Assembly: GCF_025060755.1 (NCBI RefSeq)
Contig: NZ_JANYUY010000059.1
Coordinates: forward strand, 1 to 46,752
Direction of reading: 5' to 3'
Length of the DNA stretch: 46,752 nucleotides
Source of the DNA: Paenibacillus doosanensis
GTDB lineage: Bacteria > Bacillota > Bacilli > Paenibacillales > NBRC-103111
Made by a program: the position numbers and the translations under genes
Part shown: positions 29,672 through 39,246 of the stretch, in pieces
Position numbering within the stretch: position 1 is the first letter of the stretch
Layout of the letters: the number at the start of each line of letters is the position of its first letter
The notes under the pieces: generated by a model
Database searches by the model: none
Seen by the model: the letters and a program-made list of their open reading frames with translations, nothing else
What the model was told of the DNA's origin: nothing

Positions 29672-31147
29672 TCAAGCGAATTCCCGCGGATGCCGCCGCT
29701 TCAGCTCCTCGATCCCGTAGGCGCGCCCGGTTGCTTCCAGCCGCTTCACGTAGTCCTTTAAGAAGCCTTTGGCATGGTAGGGACCGCCTTCCTTGATGAC
29801 CGTCCACAGCGGATCGACGTCGAACGGCATCGATTGCATCATCGCGTCATGCCAATCATTTAACAGATAGACCGCTTCGCGGCAAACGTCGCGGCGTTCG
29901 GCGGCAAGATTATGCTGCTCGTAAGGGTCCGCGCTAAGCCGGAACAGCATTTCCTTATCGAATAAATGGAAGCCGTCATGATACGTTCTGACGTAGAGCC
30001 AGTCACCGAAGCGGACGCTGCGCTGGCAGACATGAGCGCATTGCGAGACGACGAGATAATCTCTGCCGCACGCTTCGCCCGACCGCAGAGCGGCGGCATA
30101 GCTCTGTCCGTCCCAGCTCGGTGACGACGGAGAGCCGAGCAATTCGGCCATCGTCGGAGCCAGGTCCAGATGATAATGAAACCCTTCGTCGACATGGTTC
30201 GACATGAGCCCGGGCCAGCGGATGATCATCGGGATGCGGCATGTGCCTTGATCCGCGGTCGCATGCTCGCCGTAGATGCCCAGCTCGCCCATGTTTTCAC
30301 CGTGATCGGCGGTAATAATGACGATCAGGTCGTCCATGACCCCTTGAGCTTCAAGCTCGCTGAACAGCCGGCCGATATGCTCATCCATGTAACGGATGCC
30401 CATGTCGTATCCGTCGACCATTCGCCTTAAGCCGCTCCGGTCCGTAATTTCGCCGGGATGGCGGGGGTACTGCGGCAGCGCCCGGTTGTCGTACATATTG
30501 ATTTCGCTGGCGCTGTGCGGCCCGATCTTTTGCTTATGCGCTTCGAGCACTTCATCGGTAATCCAGGAGGGCAGAGGATCGCTTTTGAACGGATTGGCGA
30601 AATCCTCCGGCGTGCGGTACGGCGTATGAGGGTCCCAATAATTGACGTACAGAAACCAATTGTCTTCTTGGGCGTTTCGGCGAATCCAGTCCAAGGCGAC
30701 CGGCGTCACTTCCTCGGCGTATTCCATGCCGCCCTTGCCGGTATTATGCATTTCGTGAAATCCGGCGTAAAACGTCCATGAGGAGTGACGCTCCGCGAAC
30801 GGGCTGATCAAGGCGGTTTTCATTCCTGCTTGACGGAACACGTTAGGCAGGCATTCCTTGCCGATTCGGTCCCGGAACGCACGCTCCTCGCCTTCATGCC
30901 GCACATCTCCGGCTGTTCCGCCGTGTCCGACAACGCCGTTGTGAATGCCGAAGCGGCCGGTCATCAGCGCGGTGCGCGACGGAAAGCAGGGAGCGTCGGA
31001 GGTGTAATAATTCGTAAACCGCACCCCTTCCTTGGCAATGGCATCGATGTTCGGGGAGGTGTTCCGGTGGTAGCCATAGCATCCCAGATGGTCCGGGCGT
31101 GTGGAGTCCAGATCGAGCAGCAAAATTCTTGTTTTGTTCGTTTTCAT
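29672..31147 (-). CDS. Sulfatase (formylglycine type), locus A
   Basis: A 491-residue alkaline-phosphatase-superfamily sulfatase. The active-site Cys54 lies in C-F-P-S-R, the CxPxR motif turned into formylglycine. Metal and substrate residues are visible as DLDSTRPDHLGCYG near the start and ITADHGENMGELG in the second half. It hydrolyses a sulfate ester, most likely on a sugar. There is no signal peptide, so it should act in the cytoplasm on imported substrate. AAAGGAGAA precedes the ATG at 31147. It is the last gene of a minus-strand operon with two permeases and a binding lipoprotein. Confidence 0.92.
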   Translation of the reverse strand: MKTNKTRILLLDLDSTRPDHLGCYGYHRNTSPNIDAIAKEGVRFTNYYTSDAPCFPSRTALMTGRFGIHNGVVGHGGTAGDVRHEGEERAFRDRIGKECLPNVFRQAGMKTALISPFAERHSSWTFYAGFHEMHNTGKGGMEYAEEVTPVALDWIRRNAQEDNWFLYVNYWDPHTPYRTPEDFANPFKSDPLPSWITDEVLEAHKQKIGPHSASEINMYDNRALPQYPRHPGEITDRSGLRRMVDGYDMGIRYMDEHIGRLFSELEAQGVMDDLIVIITADHGENMGELGIYGEHATADQGTCRIPMIIRWPGLMSNHVDEGFHYHLDLAPTMAELLGSPSSPSWDGQSYAAALRSGEACGRDYLVVSQCAHVCQRSVRFGDWLYVRTYHDGFHLFDKEMLFRLSADPYEQHNLAAERRDVCREAVYLLNDWHDAMMQSMPFDVDPLWTVIKEGGPYHAKGFLKDYVKRLEATGRAYGIEELKRRHPREFA

Positions 31148-31176
31148 TGAGGCATTCTCCTTTGTATGAGAGATCG

Positions 31177-32031
31177 TTATCCTTTAATCGCGCCGGCCAT
31201 GCCGTCGACAAAGTAGCGCTGCAGCAGCAGAAATACGATGATGATCGGCACCAGCGCAATCGTGCCGCCGGCGGCGATTCCCGTCCAATCGACGATATTT
31301 TCGCCCCGCAAAGCATATAGCCCGACGGCCAGCGTTCGCAGATCCGGGTTGCTCAGCGTCAGTACGAGAGGAAGCAGAAACGAGTTCCAGGTCCAGATGA
31401 ATTGCATAATGACCGCGCTGCCGACGATCGGCTTGGACAGCGGGAGCATGATGTGGACGAAGGTGCGAAAGAAGCCGCAGCCGTCCATAATCGCCGCCTC
31501 TTCCAGTTCCTTCGGCACTTGGCGGAAAAAACCGGCGAATAACAGCACGAAGACGAGATGGCCGCCACCCGATTCGGCCAAAATAATGCCGCCAAGCGAG
31601 TTCATCAGTCCCAAATGCTTGATGAGCTCAAAGACAGGAATAATGGAAAACTCCAGCGGAACGAACATGCTGGCGGCCAATACCGTGATGATCAGCCGCT
31701 TTCCCTTGAAGGCGTACCGGCCTAGCGCGTAGCCGCAGGTAGCAGTAATGCACAGGACGATAACGATAACCGCAATTGTAACGATAACGGAGTTCATAAA
31801 ATAGCGGTCGAAATGCCCCGCGTCCCAAGCCCGAGCGAAGTTCGCTCCGTTCAAGGAGTCGGGAATCAGGCTGAGTCCTTTGGCAAAAAACTCGTCCTGG
31901 CTTTTGAACGAAGCCGAGATCATCCATAGAAACGGATAAATCCATACAAAAGCAACCGCAGCGAGCAAAATATGAGTGAGCAGACCCGGAAGCGACTTGA
32001 CTGTACTGCGGAACGTCGTGAGCTGATGCAT
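31177..32031 (-). CDS. Sugar ABC transporter permease, MalG-type, locus A
   Basis: A 284-residue permease with six membrane helices and the EAA loop EEAAIMDGCGFFRTFVHIMLPLSKP, which contacts the ATPase. It forms the membrane channel with the MalF-type protein encoded 2 bp upstream. GGAGGCG precedes the ATG at 32031. No ATPase is encoded here; Bacilli often share one (MsmX type). Confidence 0.93.
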   Translation of the reverse strand: MHQLTTFRSTVKSLPGLLTHILLAAVAFVWIYPFLWMISASFKSQDEFFAKGLSLIPDSLNGANFARAWDAGHFDRYFMNSVIVTIAVIVIVLCITATCGYALGRYAFKGKRLIITVLAASMFVPLEFSIIPVFELIKHLGLMNSLGGIILAESGGGHLVFVLLFAGFFRQVPKELEEAAIMDGCGFFRTFVHIMLPLSKPIVGSAVIMQFIWTWNSFLLPLVLTLSNPDLRTLAVGLYALRGENIVDWTGIAAGGTIALVPIIIVFLLLQRYFVDGMAGAIKG

Positions 32032-32033
32032 CG

Positions 32034-32996
32034 TTACGCGCCTCCTCTGCCGGAAGATTTCATTCTGCCGTTGATCCAGGCTTGAATAACGGCGATCAGT
32101 ACGATCGTGAAAGCGAAGAAGATGCCGGCGGCCGACGCATATCCCATTCGGGGCAGTCCCATTTCACTGGAAAAGGCGTAACGGTAAATATACGTGGAGA
32201 CGACGTCCGTAGCGTAGAAGGGGCCGCCTTCCGTCATCGTTTTGATCAGATCGAACACTTTAAGCGAGCCGGCGATATTGAGCAGCAGGATGACCAGACC
32301 GATCGGCATAATCTGCGGCAGCGTAATGTGCACGAAGGTGCGGAAATGGGTAGCGCCGTCGACTCGGGCCGCTTCGTACAGCTCCCGCGGGACCGTCTGC
32401 AGCCCGGCCAGCCAGTAAATCATGTTCATGCCGAGATTTTTCCATACATAAATCATAATGACCGTGAACATAGCCCAATTCGCGTCGCCCAGCCAGTTGA
32501 CCGGAGCGTCGAGAATGCCGAGGGAGGTCAGCATAAAGTTGACGGCTCCGTCGGAGCTCCAAATGTAGACCATAATGATGCCGACGATCGATGCGGTGGT
32601 CACCACGGGAATGAAATAGAGCGTCCGGTATACCGCCGCGCCCCGCAGCTTCGGATTGTTCAGCACAAGAGCGATCAACAAAGCCAGCACGAGAAGGAGC
32701 GGAACGGAGCCCAGCATAAATTTGAAGCTGTTGGCGTAGGCTTTCCAAAAGTAAAGATCATGAATAATATCCTTGAAATTTTGCAGGCCGACATATTGAA
32801 TATCGGAGCTGATCCCCGACCAGTCATGCAGAGCGTAATACCAATTGATGACGATCGGCCATCCTTGAAACATCGCGTAAAAAAGCAAATTCGGCGCGAT
32901 AAACAGCCAGCACCATCTCTGAATAACGCGCTGCCGGCTGCTGCGGGCGCGGGGATCGGTCCCCGTATGCTGCGGCGTTGAAACGACTTTCTCCAT
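32034..32996 (-). CDS. Sugar ABC transporter permease, MalF-type, locus A
   Basis: A 320-residue permease: a basic N-terminus, six helices and the EAA loop YEAARVDGATHFRTFVHITLPQIMP. It forms the import channel with the MalG-type partner. GGAGGGC precedes the ATG at 32996. The substrate is presumed to be a sulfated mono- or oligosaccharide because a sulfatase closes the operon. Confidence 0.93.
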   Translation of the reverse strand: MEKVVSTPQHTGTDPRARSSRQRVIQRWCWLFIAPNLLFYAMFQGWPIVINWYYALHDWSGISSDIQYVGLQNFKDIIHDLYFWKAYANSFKFMLGSVPLLLVLALLIALVLNNPKLRGAAVYRTLYFIPVVTTASIVGIIMVYIWSSDGAVNFMLTSLGILDAPVNWLGDANWAMFTVIMIYVWKNLGMNMIYWLAGLQTVPRELYEAARVDGATHFRTFVHITLPQIMPIGLVILLLNIAGSLKVFDLIKTMTEGGPFYATDVVSTYIYRYAFSSEMGLPRMGYASAAGIFFAFTIVLIAVIQAWINGRMKSSGRGGA

Positions 32997-33020
32997 ATCA
33001 GCCCTCCTGACTTGGCGCCG

Positions 33021-34523
33021 TTACTTTAACGCCTTGTAATCCTCCGAGGTATAGTTTTTCATCGGGTCCCAATTAGGAAATTCGAAATCCGAGGCGGATA
33101 CTTTGGCGCCCTTGCCTTTGGCCGCCTCGATCGCGCTGTTCCATGCTGTCCCGAGCTGCTTGGAGTATTGCGCGAGCGCATCCTTCTCGTCCTTGATCGC
33201 CCCCGAGACGACGGCCGATAAAATTTCTCCCGCATCCGGGTGAACATCCTTAAATTCCGCGAACACCGAGGCGGTCTCCGGATTGCGGACGCTCGGATCG
33301 GGGATGGTCCGGCCATACGATTGCACGATGTCGTAATAGGCCTTGAGCTGGGCCGCTTTGGCGTACTTCTCGTTGATGCCCTTCACGACGGAGAAGGAAT
33401 CGCCGGATTCGACCCGTTTCGGCTGGAAGAAGTCGCCTCCGTAAAATTCCTTCAAATACAGGATCGCTTCCTTCGGATGCTTGGATTGGGCCGACAGTCC
33501 GATCCACGCCCCGTTATTCGTCAGCGGCAGCGAGCCTTTGCGTCCGGATTCGGGCAGCGGAGGAGCCATGACGCCGTACTCGAGCTTCGGATTGTCCTTA
33601 TTCCATACGCCTACGTTCCAGGCGCCTTGAATGATGAAGCCCGCCTGATCTTGGGCGAATAGGGCGCGCGCTTCGGGAGCGGAGATGCTCATCGTCTTGG
33701 GATGGAAGCTTCCGTCCTTGGCCAGTCCCTTGAACAGGTTAAATAAATCGAGCACGGGTTGGGAGTCGTATGTCGCTTGCTTGGTGGCCAAGCTGACCGG
33801 GGCGTTGCCGTTCAGTCCGCTGCCGCCGAGAGACGACCATTCTCTAAGCGTCGACAGCCAGCGGTTGCTCTGCTTGCCGCCTTCGATAATACCGTAATAT
33901 TTACCTTTGCCCGCCGCCGTAATCTTCTGTGCGTATTCGCGGAATTCGGCGTAGGTTGCCGGCGGTTTCTCCGGGTCGAGGCCCGCTTCCTTGAACAGTT
34001 TTTTATTGTAAAAAACAAGCGTGCTCGGGAGCGAAAGCGCCTCGGGAATCGAATAGATTTTGCCGTCGACCATGGTGGTTCCGTTCTGAAAGGTGCCGTC
34101 GATAAACATGTTTTTGAAGGAGTCGTCGATGTACGGATCAAGCGGCTGGTACCATTGATCTTTGACTAGAGTGGATAGCTTCATCCCGGTCGGGACGGGG
34201 AATAAGTCGGGAGCGTCGTTCGTTTTCACGGCGGTGAGCACCGTATTTTTGAATTGATCGACCGTCAGCTGGGTATATTCGATCTTGATGTTCGGATATT
34301 TTTCCATAAACTGTTTGTGGAACTCGTCCCGCAGCGGCTTGACGCTGTCGCTCCAGTCCATCACGCGCAGGACGACGGGAGCGCCATCGCCGCCTTGAGT
34401 ATCCGCGGACGATTTGCTTTGGGCGCTATCGCCCGGAGGGGAAGCGGCGGGGGAGCAGGCGTTCAACGGAATTAAGCTGACGACGGCAAGCAATGAAGTG
34501 ATGATGCGCAAGTAAGGCTTCAT
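33021..34523 (-). CDS. Sugar-binding lipoprotein, family 1, locus A
   Basis: A 500-residue binding protein: signal peptide with lipobox PLNA-C (Cys near residue 23), a Ser/Asp/Gly-rich linker, then a family-1 fold (KIYSIPEALSLPSTLVFYNKKLFKEAGLDPEKP). I start at ATG 34523 because AAGAGGAGG lies upstream and longer frames add a non-signal extension. First gene of the minus-strand operon, behind a promoter and a cre site, and divergent from an AraC regulator. It delivers the substrate to the two permeases that follow. Confidence 0.92.
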   Translation of the reverse strand: MKPYLRIITSLLAVVSLIPLNACSPAASPPGDSAQSKSSADTQGGDGAPVVLRVMDWSDSVKPLRDEFHKQFMEKYPNIKIEYTQLTVDQFKNTVLTAVKTNDAPDLFPVPTGMKLSTLVKDQWYQPLDPYIDDSFKNMFIDGTFQNGTTMVDGKIYSIPEALSLPSTLVFYNKKLFKEAGLDPEKPPATYAEFREYAQKITAAGKGKYYGIIEGGKQSNRWLSTLREWSSLGGSGLNGNAPVSLATKQATYDSQPVLDLFNLFKGLAKDGSFHPKTMSISAPEARALFAQDQAGFIIQGAWNVGVWNKDNPKLEYGVMAPPLPESGRKGSLPLTNNGAWIGLSAQSKHPKEAILYLKEFYGGDFFQPKRVESGDSFSVVKGINEKYAKAAQLKAYYDIVQSYGRTIPDPSVRNPETASVFAEFKDVHPDAGEILSAVVSGAIKDEKDALAQYSKQLGTAWNSAIEAAKGKGAKVSASDFEFPNWDPMKNYTSEDYKALK

Positions 34524-34553
34524 ACATAGACCTCCTCTTAATTTGCACTTTTT

Positions 34554-34567
34554 TGCAATCGCTTTCA
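34554..34567 (-). promoter_or_regulatory. Catabolite-response element (cre) of locus A
   Basis: TGCAATCGCTTTCA on the plus strand (near-palindromic), matching the CcpA consensus at nearly all positions. It lies about 20 bp downstream of the -10 box of the minus-strand operon, a place where CcpA blocks elongation. Confidence 0.65.
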
Positions 34568-34586
34568 AATTGGTCTGACAAGGTAA

Positions 34587-34615
34587 ATTATAGATAGTTG
34601 CTCCAGCAACGTCTA
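34587..34615 (-). promoter_or_regulatory. Promoter of the locus A operon
   Basis: On the minus strand TAGACG, 17 bp, TATAAT. The spacer holds a palindrome GTTGCT-CC-AGCAAC (34596-34609) that could bind the divergent AraC regulator. Confidence 0.5.
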
Positions 34616-34739
34616 TGTATAATATACAGATCAGATGTATAAAACTATCGTTCAATTTGAAAAGATGTAGGCGAATTACAGCAGTTATGAGATAATCGTC
34701 TGTATAATATTACGCAACATAGGAGGGAGCCTTCGCGCT

Positions 34740-35531
34740 ATGCTGACCATTCATTCCGCATTTTTCGATAATATGATACCGAACTGGCGCAACCAATTGG
34801 AGGCGGTCAAGTTCCACATTTTGGTTTTGATTACTCACGGAAAAGTGTTATATACGCTGAACGGAGAATCCCGGATCGTGCAGGCGGGGGAATTGCTGCT
34901 CATTCCGAAGGGAACGAGCCGGGTGGCGGAAAATGCAAGCGAAGAACCGCATCAGAAATATACGGTGCTGTTTCATTATTTTTATCACAATGTGCTGGAA
35001 GAGAGTGAAATTCCGTATTTGACGAACGGTCAAATTCTCCATTTGAAAATCCGCAATTTCGAATACGTCAAGCAGCGTTTCATGCTATTGTACCGGGAAG
35101 ACATGGAAAAAAAGCCTTTCTCCGAGCTGATCCGCCTGGGCACTCTGCAGGAGCTGCTGGCTTTGGCGGGAAGAGAGGCCGAGGTGCTCGACATTTCGCC
35201 GATCAAGCTGAAGCTGGCCAAAACGATCCAGCAATACATTCTCGAAAATTACCGCACGCCGCTCCACATCGAGCAGCTGGCGGAGCTGATCCATCGTTCG
35301 CCGAACTACACGATTTCCCTGTTCAAGGAAGTGAACGGACAATCCCCGATTCAATATATGCATCAGCTGAGAATGATGGAGGCGCGCAATTTGCTGGCCA
35401 ATTCGGGCATGAGCGTAACGGAAATTTCGCAATATTTGGGGTACTACGATACGTCCTATTTTTTCAAAATGTTCAAAAAGTTTACGTCGATGTCGCCGAC
35501 GGCGTTTATTACGCGCGAAGAGATGGGGTAA
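34740..35531 (+). CDS. AraC family regulator of locus A
   Basis: A 263-residue regulator: N-terminal cupin-like sensor (ILVLITHGKVLYTLNGESRIVQAGELLLIPKG split by short loops), C-terminal AraC domain at about 165-260 (LHIEQLAELIHRSPNYTISLF; VTEISQYLGYYDTSYFFKMFKKF). AGGAGGG precedes ATG 34740. Divergent from the sulfatase-linked uptake operon, so it is its probable activator. TATAAT at 34703-34708 is a likely -10 box. Confidence 0.9.
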   Translation: MLTIHSAFFDNMIPNWRNQLEAVKFHILVLITHGKVLYTLNGESRIVQAGELLLIPKGTSRVAENASEEPHQKYTVLFHYFYHNVLEESEIPYLTNGQILHLKIRNFEYVKQRFMLLYREDMEKKPFSELIRLGTLQELLALAGREAEVLDISPIKLKLAKTIQQYILENYRTPLHIEQLAELIHRSPNYTISLFKEVNGQSPIQYMHQLRMMEARNLLANSGMSVTEISQYLGYYDTSYFFKMFKKFTSMSPTAFITREEMG

Positions 35532-35572
35532 GCGAAGAGCGGGGGACGAGACGCAGACGCTCAAACCCTCGA

Positions 35573-35779
35573 CCCGCTTGCTTCGTTTGCGTTTTCACCG
35601 GACTTTTTAGTGAGATGATGAAAAACGCCGACTGCGCATGCGAAAGCATCTTCCGATCGCTCTTGTTCCCGGATTTCTTGAATAGGTAAGCCCGTGAAAC
35701 GGGTGAAATCCGAGAACAAAGGCGAACGCTAACGGCTTCTCCAGATTGCTCCCGCTTGCTTCGCTGACGTTTTCACCGG
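35573..35779. repeat. Direct repeats flanking a long stem-loop
   Basis: Two 29-bp direct repeats with three differences (35573-35601 and 35751-35779, starting CCCGCTTGCTTCG and ending GTTTTCACCGG). Between them is a nested hairpin: TTGTTC(C)CGGATTTC / GAAATCCG(A)GAACAA (35663-35677 and 35705-35719) with an inner CCCGT-GAA-ACGGG (35691-35703). It fills most of the 260-bp gap between two converging genes. It may be a small repeat element; there is no coding potential. Confidence 0.6.
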
Positions 35780-35791
35780 TTTCACCACCCT

Positions 35792-37618
35792 TTAAGGCAT
35801 CACTGGGTTGTCTCCGGAGCGGGGCAGCCGCACCTGTACCAGCGTTCCCCGCCCTTCCGGCCGGTTGCGCCCGATTCGCATCGAGAAGCGCTCGCCGTAA
35901 GCGAGCTCGTACCGGCGGTATACGCTCAAGATGCCGGTATGCCGGGAGAAGTAGGGATCGGAGGGTTCGCCCCCTGCGGCGGCGAGGTTCTCCATCCGCT
36001 GCAGCACGTCCTCCGGCATGCCGCTGCCGTTATCGGCTACGGTAAACACCCAGTGATCCCCATCCGGCTGCACCGAGATGCGGAGGCGGAAATCGTCATC
36101 GTCGGCAAGCGGACTCCAGCCGTACTTCAGCGAATTTTCCACAAACGGCTGAATGCTCAGCTTCATCACCGGGGCGTCGAGCAGCTCGGGAGCGATGGCG
36201 AAATCAGCCTGGACCCGCCTTCCGTAGCGGTACGAATGGATGTGCAAGAAATCGCTGGTGTACTCAAGCTCCTCTTCAAGACGGGCAAGCCCCCGGTCTT
36301 TGCGCACATTGTAGCGCATCATCCGCGAAACGCATTGCAGCATGTCGCTGACCGCTTCTCCGTCATTATGGAGCGAATACGATTCGATCGTCTCCAGCGT
36401 GTTGAACAAAAAATGCGGGTTGATCTGCGCCTGGAGCTGCAGCAGCTCCTTCTCCTTCTCGCTCAGCTTCGAGCGAAGCACTTCCTTCCTCAATATCTCC
36501 AGATCGTCCAGCATCCGATTGTAGGTGTTAATGAGAAAGCCGATTTCATCCTGCGCGGAATGCTCAATCGGCACGGAAGTGCCGCGACCCAGCATTTGCA
36601 TTCCCGATTTTAAGCGGTACAGCGGCTTCAGCACGGCTCCCATCACGGGAAAGGCGATCAGCAGCGCCAGCATCAGGCTGATGGCTGCGACGATGTAAGT
36701 GATCGTCTGGGCTTGCTCGATCCCTTTGCTAACCTCGTCCAGCTGCGAAATTCCAACCAGCGTCCAGCCTCCGAGCGGTATCGGATGGGACATTACTTGA
36801 TAGCGGTTCCCTTCGAGCGTCGCTAGGAACGGCTCGGGCGAACGCGAATGGTCCTTCAGCTGTCCGGAAAGCCCCTCCGGCAGAGTGCCCGCCTCTCCGA
36901 AGTTGACGAGCTCGCCGGTTTCTCTATTGTACATGACCATCCGTCCGTCCTGTCCGAGCTTCGTATGATCCATCATCTTCTGCAGCCAGGCGGCGTCGAT
37001 CTCAATGAGCAGCCAGGAGCCGACGGACTTTTGCTGAAGATCGATGACCGGTTTGACGAAAGTGACGACCTGCTGTCCGGCCGACGGGGTAACGGCGTAG
37101 TTCATCGGGTGAGGCGCAAGCAGCCCCTCCTTGGTCATGCCGAAAACTTGGCTGAACACCGGATCTTTCTGAAACGGATATTCGTATTGAATATGAACCT
37201 TTTGCGATTCGGAGTAGACTTTGCCCAAGGAATCCAAGTACAGCACGCTGAGAATTTCTTTTTTTGATTGAATGAGGAGCTGCAGCAGGGGACGGAAGCT
37301 GATCGAATAGCCGGACTGGTCGGGAACGCTGTCTTTGGGCACCGACAGAAATTTCTGAAACTCGGAATTAATGACGACCGTGTTCAGCGTTTCGTTCATT
37401 CCGATGAAATAATTGTTAATTTCGTTAGCCATATACTCGATCAGCTGGGACGAGATAGCGGCCGTATAATTGGTGCTGGAGCGTACGATGAGATACTGGG
37501 AGATGAAGCTGACCGTCAGCGTAGGGACGAGAGATAAGAGGATTAACAGCACGAAAAGCTTGCCTCTGAGCGATAAAGCGCGAAATTTGCGGACCATTGT
37601 CTTGAAGCGTTGTAGCAT
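35792..37618 (-). CDS. YesM-type membrane sensor histidine kinase, locus B
   Basis: A 608-residue kinase. Two membrane helices (about 20-42 and 305-328) frame a large extracellular Cache-like sensor; a HAMP linker follows. The His-kinase domain has the phospho-acceptor His402 in QINPHFLFNTLE and a HATPase part (QPFVENSLKYG; DNGSGMPEDVL; TGILSVYRRYEL). This family senses extracellular sugars through the transporter. It is transcribed away from its response regulator, a divergent pair sharing a 133-bp gap. Confidence 0.92.
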   Translation of the reverse strand: MLQRFKTMVRKFRALSLRGKLFVLLILLSLVPTLTVSFISQYLIVRSSTNYTAAISSQLIEYMANEINNYFIGMNETLNTVVINSEFQKFLSVPKDSVPDQSGYSISFRPLLQLLIQSKKEILSVLYLDSLGKVYSESQKVHIQYEYPFQKDPVFSQVFGMTKEGLLAPHPMNYAVTPSAGQQVVTFVKPVIDLQQKSVGSWLLIEIDAAWLQKMMDHTKLGQDGRMVMYNRETGELVNFGEAGTLPEGLSGQLKDHSRSPEPFLATLEGNRYQVMSHPIPLGGWTLVGISQLDEVSKGIEQAQTITYIVAAISLMLALLIAFPVMGAVLKPLYRLKSGMQMLGRGTSVPIEHSAQDEIGFLINTYNRMLDDLEILRKEVLRSKLSEKEKELLQLQAQINPHFLFNTLETIESYSLHNDGEAVSDMLQCVSRMMRYNVRKDRGLARLEEELEYTSDFLHIHSYRYGRRVQADFAIAPELLDAPVMKLSIQPFVENSLKYGWSPLADDDDFRLRISVQPDGDHWVFTVADNGSGMPEDVLQRMENLAAAGGEPSDPYFSRHTGILSVYRRYELAYGERFSMRIGRNRPEGRGTLVQVRLPRSGDNPVMP

Positions 37619-37751
37619 TGCCGCACCACCCTTGTAGGTTGTAAAAGTTTAAGCTCGCCATCCGGCGCGTAAGTATGGTTAACTTAAAATAGAACCGTAA
37701 ACCTTTATTTCGCTGCGATGCAACCGATTTCCTAGCAGGAGGCTGAGAAGT

Positions 37752-39143
37752 TTGAAAATTTGTGTCATCGATGATGAAATCGCTGTCAGGTCGGGGGTTA
37801 TTGTTAAATTAAACCGTTTGAACAAGCCTATCGAGGTGTTTGACGCCGGATTCGGCGAGGCGGCGCTGGAGAACGTGCGCAGAATCCGGCCCGATATCGT
37901 GATTACGGACATTATGATGCCGGGGCTGACCGGTTTGGAGCTGCTTCAGCAGCTGAAAGAGGAGCTGCCTGCCGTCCGCGTGTTTCTGCTGACCGGCTAC
38001 AGCGAGTTCGAATACGCCCGCAGAGCGATTCAGCTCGGGGCGATGGGATATTTGCTCAAGCCGGCGAACCGGAAGGAGCTGCTGAAGCTGGTCTCGGACG
38101 CAGAACGGGAGGAAAGCGGCAGGCTGGCGGCCGACTTGCGCCGTTATGCTGCCCAGCTCAGGGAGCGGGAGATGCATCTGGAGCCGGCGGAGCTGCTAAT
38201 GCCGTTCAGCTGGTATGACGAGACGGTGCCGAAACGAATCCGCCTTGCGGCCGATCCGGCCGGTATGGCGCTTGAGGCGGAGCGGGAAGCGGTGATCTTC
38301 TCCTTCAAATACAAGCTTCATGTGGATGGAGCGGTCGTGCGCGCCGATTGGAAGGAGCACGGCTGCTTTGCCCGGGGGGATGAGTTCATACCGGCGTTTA
38401 TCCGCGAGGCGGAACGCTGGGAGGCGAAGCAATTTTTCGCGCCGGACGGTGCTTCGAGGCAGCGGGGCGGCGAAGCCCGGCTGAAGCAATCGTCGGCTAT
38501 GCGGCAGTCGATCGTCCAGGCGGTGAAGGAGATGGACGTTTCGGAGCTGGAGCAGAGGGTGGATGCGTTTTTGCGCCACGCGGAGCAGCTGGAGCTGAAG
38601 CAGCTGCGCAAGGAATGCGCATATTTGATGGCTATGCTCGACGAGGCGATGACGGCGGGGCATAATATTACGATCGTCGAGGAGGACAAGCTCGATTACT
38701 GGTTTTCTTGGGTCGTCCGCCATCCGAGCTGGCGGGAGTTGAAGCGCAGCGTGGAGCGATTCGTCGTCGGAGGCGTCAAAGCGTTGGCGGAGCTCGATTC
38801 GAATCAGCAGCCGACCGACCTTGTGGACAAAGCGATGCAGCTTGTTCACCGGCATAAGGGCGCCGATATCAATCTGGAGTCGGTGGCGGCAGCGCTGTCG
38901 GTTCATTCCGTGACCTTAAGCCGCATCTTCAAGCAGCATACGGGCGAGAACTTCGTCCGTTATGTCGTCCGGCATAAAATGAAACAGGCCGAGCGGCAGC
39001 TCGTCGAAAGCGATAAGAAGGTGGGAGAAATCGCCGAGGAGGCGGGCTATGCGGACTATCGTTACTTCAGCCAGCTGTTCAAGCAGGCTTACGGCCTCAG
39101 CCCGTCGGAATACCGCAAACGGCATATTCGCCCGGATCGTTAA
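37752..39143 (+). CDS. YesN-type response regulator with AraC output, locus B
   Basis: A 463-residue regulator: N-terminal receiver with acid pair VIDDE, phospho-acceptor Asp53 (VITDIMMPGLTG) and Lys in LLKPANRKEL; a long middle region; a C-terminal AraC domain (about 360-460, INLESVAAALSVHSVTLSRIF; VGEIAEEAGYADYRYFSQLFKQAYG). The start is TTG 37752 after GCAGGAGG. It should be phosphorylated by the divergent YesM kinase and activate the import operon that starts 104 bp downstream. Confidence 0.93.
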   Translation: MKICVIDDEIAVRSGVIVKLNRLNKPIEVFDAGFGEAALENVRRIRPDIVITDIMMPGLTGLELLQQLKEELPAVRVFLLTGYSEFEYARRAIQLGAMGYLLKPANRKELLKLVSDAEREESGRLAADLRRYAAQLREREMHLEPAELLMPFSWYDETVPKRIRLAADPAGMALEAEREAVIFSFKYKLHVDGAVVRADWKEHGCFARGDEFIPAFIREAERWEAKQFFAPDGASRQRGGEARLKQSSAMRQSIVQAVKEMDVSELEQRVDAFLRHAEQLELKQLRKECAYLMAMLDEAMTAGHNITIVEEDKLDYWFSWVVRHPSWRELKRSVERFVVGGVKALAELDSNQQPTDLVDKAMQLVHRHKGADINLESVAAALSVHSVTLSRIFKQHTGENFVRYVVRHKMKQAERQLVESDKKVGEIAEEAGYADYRYFSQLFKQAYGLSPSEYRKRHIRPDR

Positions 39144-39246
39144 AAAGTTCATACGTGACGTTAATTTATTCGGCTATGTTCCCCGCGAGGCTTTCACTAT
39201 ACTTGATTTGTAACACATTCAATCGCTTAACAAGGGGGAGTCTACA

